This document shows positions 43,768 to 46,120 of a stretch of DNA of 46,120 nt, one piece after another. Position 1 is the stretch's first letter. The number at the start of each line of letters is the position of its first letter. A program made the position numbers and the translations under genes. Source of the DNA: Bacillus sp. ISL-37 (GTDB taxonomy: Bacteria > Bacillota > Bacilli > Bacillales > Cytobacillaceae). The DNA lies in contig NZ_JAGGQL010000043.1 of assembly GCF_018613315.1 (NCBI RefSeq), forward strand, positions 1 through 46,120, read 5' to 3'. Under the pieces are notes generated by a model. The model saw only the letters and a program-made list of their open reading frames with translations. It was not told the DNA's origin and did not search any database.

Positions 43768-45843
43768 ATGTTTAAGAAAGCTTTTGGTGTTCTTCAAAAA
43801 GTAGGTAAAGCGCTCATGCTTCCAGTTGCGCTTTTGCCAGCTGCAGGTATCTTGCTTGCTCTAGGTGCGGCACTTAGAAACCCTGCTTTGCTGGAGCTTG
43901 CTCCATTTTTAGATAACAGCGGCGTCGATATGGTAGCTGCAGTCATGCAGAAAGCCGGTGACGTTGTCTTCGGGAACCTGCCGCTCTTGTTCGCGGTCGG
44001 TGTAGCTGTTGGTTTGGCTGGCGGTGAAGGTGTTGCCGGTCTAGCAGCAATTATCGGGTACCTAATCATGAATGTAACGATGGGTACAGTTCTGCAAATC
44101 ACGCCAGAGGATGTTAACGGTCTTAACTACCAAAACATTCTTGGTATTCCAACCCTGCAAACGGGTGTATTCGGCGGTATTATCGTAGGTATCATTGCTT
44201 CTGCTCTTTACAACAAGTTCTTCGAAATTGAGTTGCCATCCTATCTTGGTTTCTTTGCTGGTAAGCGTTTCGTGCCAATCATCACAGCAGGAACTGCAAT
44301 TTTGCTTGGTCTGGCAATGCTTGTTATCTGGCCGCCAATCCAAAATGGCCTGAATGCTTTCTCGCAAAACATGGTTCACGCTAACTTGACTCTATCAGCA
44401 TTTATCTTTGGTGTAGTTGAACGTTCCTTGATTCCATTCGGCTTGCACCATATCTTCTATTCACCATTCTGGTATGAATTTGGCCAGTATACTACTTTGG
44501 CTGGCGATGTCGTCCGTGGTGACCAGCGTATTTTCATGGCGCAGATTGGTGACAACGTACAAGACTTAACTGCTGGTACGTTCATGACTGGTAAATTCCC
44601 ATTCATGATGTTTGGTCTTCCGGCAGCAGCTTTGGCAATTTATCACGAAGCACGTCCTGAAAGAAAAGTAGTAGTCGGCGGTTTGATGGTATCTGCTGCA
44701 TTGACTTCATTCTTAACAGGGATCACAGAACCACTTGAGTTCTCATTCTTGTTCGTAGCGCCAGTACTATTTGGAGTGCACGCAATCTTTGCAGGTCTAT
44801 CTTTCATGACTATGCACCTTTTAGATGTAAAAATCGGTATGACTTTCTCCGGTGGTCTAATTGACTACATCCTGTTCGGTCTGATCAATCCACAGACAAA
44901 TGCATGGATTGTCATTCCGGTTGGTTTAGTTTTCGCAGTAATTTACTACTTTGGTTTCCGATTCGCAATCCGCAAGTTTAACCTGATGACTCCTGGCCGC
45001 GAAGCATTGGAAGAGGATGAAGAAGAAGGCGGAGCAAAAGGACAAGCTGGAGACCTTCCATATGAAGTACTTGATGCAATGGGTGGTAAAGAAAACATCG
45101 CCCACCTTGATGCATGTATCACTCGACTTCGTGTATCTGTAAATGACATTAACAACGTCGATAAAGATCGCTTGAAAAAGCTGGGTGCTGCCGGAGTGCT
45201 TGAAGTCGGCAACAACATCCAGGCAATCTTCGGGCCGCGTTCAGAGACAATTAAAGGTCAAATGAGAGATATCATGAACGGTAAAAGGCCTCGTCCGGTG
45301 GAAACGAACCAGGCAACAGAGGTTGAACAGCAAATTGAAGAAGTAAATCCAGAAGCGTTGCAGACGCACCATGATGCAGATGCTAGTGCAGATGTATTCG
45401 TTTCTCCTATTAAAGGTGAAATTCTGCCAATCACAGAAGTGCCTGACCAAGTCTTCTCAGGCAAGATGATGGGCGATGGTTTTGCTATCGTACCTTCTGA
45501 AGGTACAGTTGTATCACCGGTAGACGGAAAGATCGTTAACCTGTTCCCGACAAAGCATGCGATCGGGATTCTGTCTGACTCTGGAAGGGAAATCCTCATT
45601 CATTTTGGTATCGACACAGTGAATTTGAAGGGACAAGGTTTCGAAACACTTGTTTCTGAAAATGACACAGTGACAAAGGGACAGCCGCTATTGAAGGTGG
45701 ACCTTGATTACATCAAGAAGAACGCAACATCAATTATCACTCCGATCGTTTTCACTAACCTTTCTGAAGGGGAAAGCATTGTTATTAATAAGAAGGGCAA
45801 TGTAGATGTGAAAGACAAGAATATCATTACGATTTCTAAATAA
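43768..45843 (+). CDS. ptsG: PTS glucose-specific EIICBA component PtsG
   Basis: The membrane glucose permease of the phosphotransferase system, which phosphorylates glucose during import. The 691 residues divide into an EIIC domain (about 1-400, around ten helices, [15 protein letters not shown]), an EIIB domain with phospho-Cys450 in [10 protein letters not shown], and a C-terminal EIIA domain with phospho-His612 in [11 protein letters not shown]. The start ATG 43768 follows TTCAGGAGG; the upstream part of the open frame is the leader. glcT precedes and no ptsH or ptsI follows in the window; an rRNA operon comes next. Confidence 0.96.
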   Translation: MFKKAFGVLQKVGKALMLPVALLPAAGILLALGAALRNPALLELAPFLDNSGVDMVAAVMQKAGDVVFGNLPLLFAVGVAVGLAGGEGVAGLAAIIGYLIMNVTMGTVLQITPEDVNGLNYQNILGIPTLQTGVFGGIIVGIIASALYNKFFEIELPSYLGFFAGKRFVPIITAGTAILLGLAMLVIWPPIQNGLNAFSQNMVHANLTLSAFIFGVVERSLIPFGLHHIFYSPFWYEFGQYTTLAGDVVRGDQRIFMAQIGDNVQDLTAGTFMTGKFPFMMFGLPAAALAIYHEARPERKVVVGGLMVSAALTSFLTGITEPLEFSFLFVAPVLFGVHAIFAGLSFMTMHLLDVKIGMTFSGGLIDYILFGLINPQTNAWIVIPVGLVFAVIYYFGFRFAIRKFNLMTPGREALEEDEEEGGAKGQAGDLPYEVLDAMGGKENIAHLDACITRLRVSVNDINNVDKDRLKKLGAAGVLEVGNNIQAIFGPRSETIKGQMRDIMNGKRPRPVETNQATEVEQQIEEVNPEALQTHHDADASADVFVSPIKGEILPITEVPDQVFSGKMMGDGFAIVPSEGTVVSPVDGKIVNLFPTKHAIGILSDSGREILIHFGIDTVNLKGQGFETLVSENDTVTKGQPLLKVDLDYIKKNATSIITPIVFTNLSEGESIVINKKGNVDVKDKNIITISK

Positions 45844-45852
45844 GAACTAATT

Positions 45853-45890
45853 ACAGCCGGTCTCCTGTATGGAGGCTGGCTGCTTTAATA
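45853..45890 (+). terminator. ptsG terminator
   Basis: AGCCGGTCTCC/GGAGGCTGGCT with a TGTAT loop and two G-T pairs (about 45855-45881), and a T-containing 3' side, 10 nt after the stop codon. Confidence 0.75.
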
Positions 45891-45945
45891 TATAGAAGAA
45901 AAGAACAGTCGGATTTTTTCCCAACTTTTTCAAGGTTTAAACATG

Positions 45946-45974
45946 TTGACTCTGGGCATCTCCGGTGATAGTAT
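45946..45974 (+). promoter_or_regulatory. rRNA operon promoter P1
   Basis: -35 TTGACT (45946-45951), spacer of exactly 17 bp, -10 TAGTAT (45969-45974). It belongs to the rRNA operon beginning beyond the right edge. Confidence 0.8.
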
Positions 45975-46038
45975 ATAGAAACAGTCGCGAACAGGTTAAC
46001 AACATTTTGATAATGAAAAAATAAATCAAAAAAAGCTG

Positions 46039-46120
46039 TTGACATTCAACGCTGTGATGTGATAAATTATTAAAGTCGCTTATGAGCGGCACGCGCAATT
46101 TGCTCTTTGAAAACTAAACA
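46039..46120 (+). promoter_or_regulatory. rRNA operon promoter P2 and 16S leader with boxA-like element
   Basis: -35 TTGACA (46039-46044) and -10 TAAATT (46063-46068, 18-bp spacer) lie about 70 bp before the end of the window. The last 20 bases, TGCTCTTTGAAAACTAAACA, are the boxA-like antitermination and processing leader found directly upstream of Bacillus 16S rRNA. The 16S gene itself is not in the window. Confidence 0.88.

Overview
The window looks like a chromosomal segment of a low-to-moderate-GC endospore-forming Bacillaceae (Bacillus, Mesobacillus or Cytobacillus type). The gene order follows the Bacillus subtilis block tsaE-tsaB-rimI-tsaD-ydiF-moaC-rex-ydiK-ydiL-groES-groEL, and further on yeaC-yeaD-yebA-guaA-pbuG. 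Shine-Dalgarno sites are strong, TTG and GTG starts occur, and a CIRCE element, purine riboswitches and a GlcT-type antiterminator target are present. The window is bracketed by rRNA operons: it opens in a 23S-5S spacer followed by 5S rRNA, tRNA-fMet and tRNA-Asp, and it closes on tandem rrn promoters and a boxA-like 16S leader.

Region by region. 1-8040: 5S/tRNAs, tRNA t6A modification genes (tsaE, tsaB, tsaD) with rimI, an intergenic DnaA-box cluster and a 20-bp-periodic TATAGCGAA array, the ABC-F gene ydiF (minus strand), moaC, rex, ydiK and ydiL. 8317-10388: HrcA/CIRCE-type groESL. 10588-13787: an AT-rich foreign island with a retron (promoter, msr-msd RNA with a perfect 12-bp a1/a2 pair, and a reverse transcriptase-TOPRIM fusion of the Ec67 kind) followed by an unrecognised five-helix membrane protein. 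13805-14231: the decayed 3' end of an acetyl-CoA hydrolase/CoA-transferase gene, marking the far edge of the island. 14370-23343: a compact [NiFe]-hydrogenase operon, hypA-B-F-C-D-E, a cytochrome b5-like protein, small subunit, large subunit and maturation protease. 23606-24307: a RacA/MerR-like DNA-binding protein surrounded by repeated GCGATAT words. 24681-26975: an ECF S-component and a BCCT transporter. 27287-30527: copper homeostasis operon (CopY-type repressor, CopZ, CopA) with two operators. 30797-34411: an orphan ABC substrate-binding lipoprotein, a secreted lipase-like protein, a dispersed repeat, a 53-bp tandem hairpin array and a small hypothetical gene. 34748-46120: yeaC-yeaD-yebA (MoxR/DUF58/transglutaminase), then guaA and pbuG, each behind a guanine riboswitch, then glcT, ptsG and the next rrn promoter region.

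Most noteworthy: (1) the retron, whose RT gene is split by two 9-A tracts into three reading-frame segments that reassemble into a 585-residue RT-TOPRIM protein; one tract ends in a textbook A AAA AAC slippery heptamer. (2) A soluble [NiFe]-hydrogenase whose small subunit has Asn in place of one proximal-cluster Cys and which is co-encoded with a cytochrome b5-like protein. (3) A DnaA-box cluster between tsaD and ydiF. (4) The GCGATAT cluster around the RacA-like gene. All function calls rest on sequence reading only; no database search was run.
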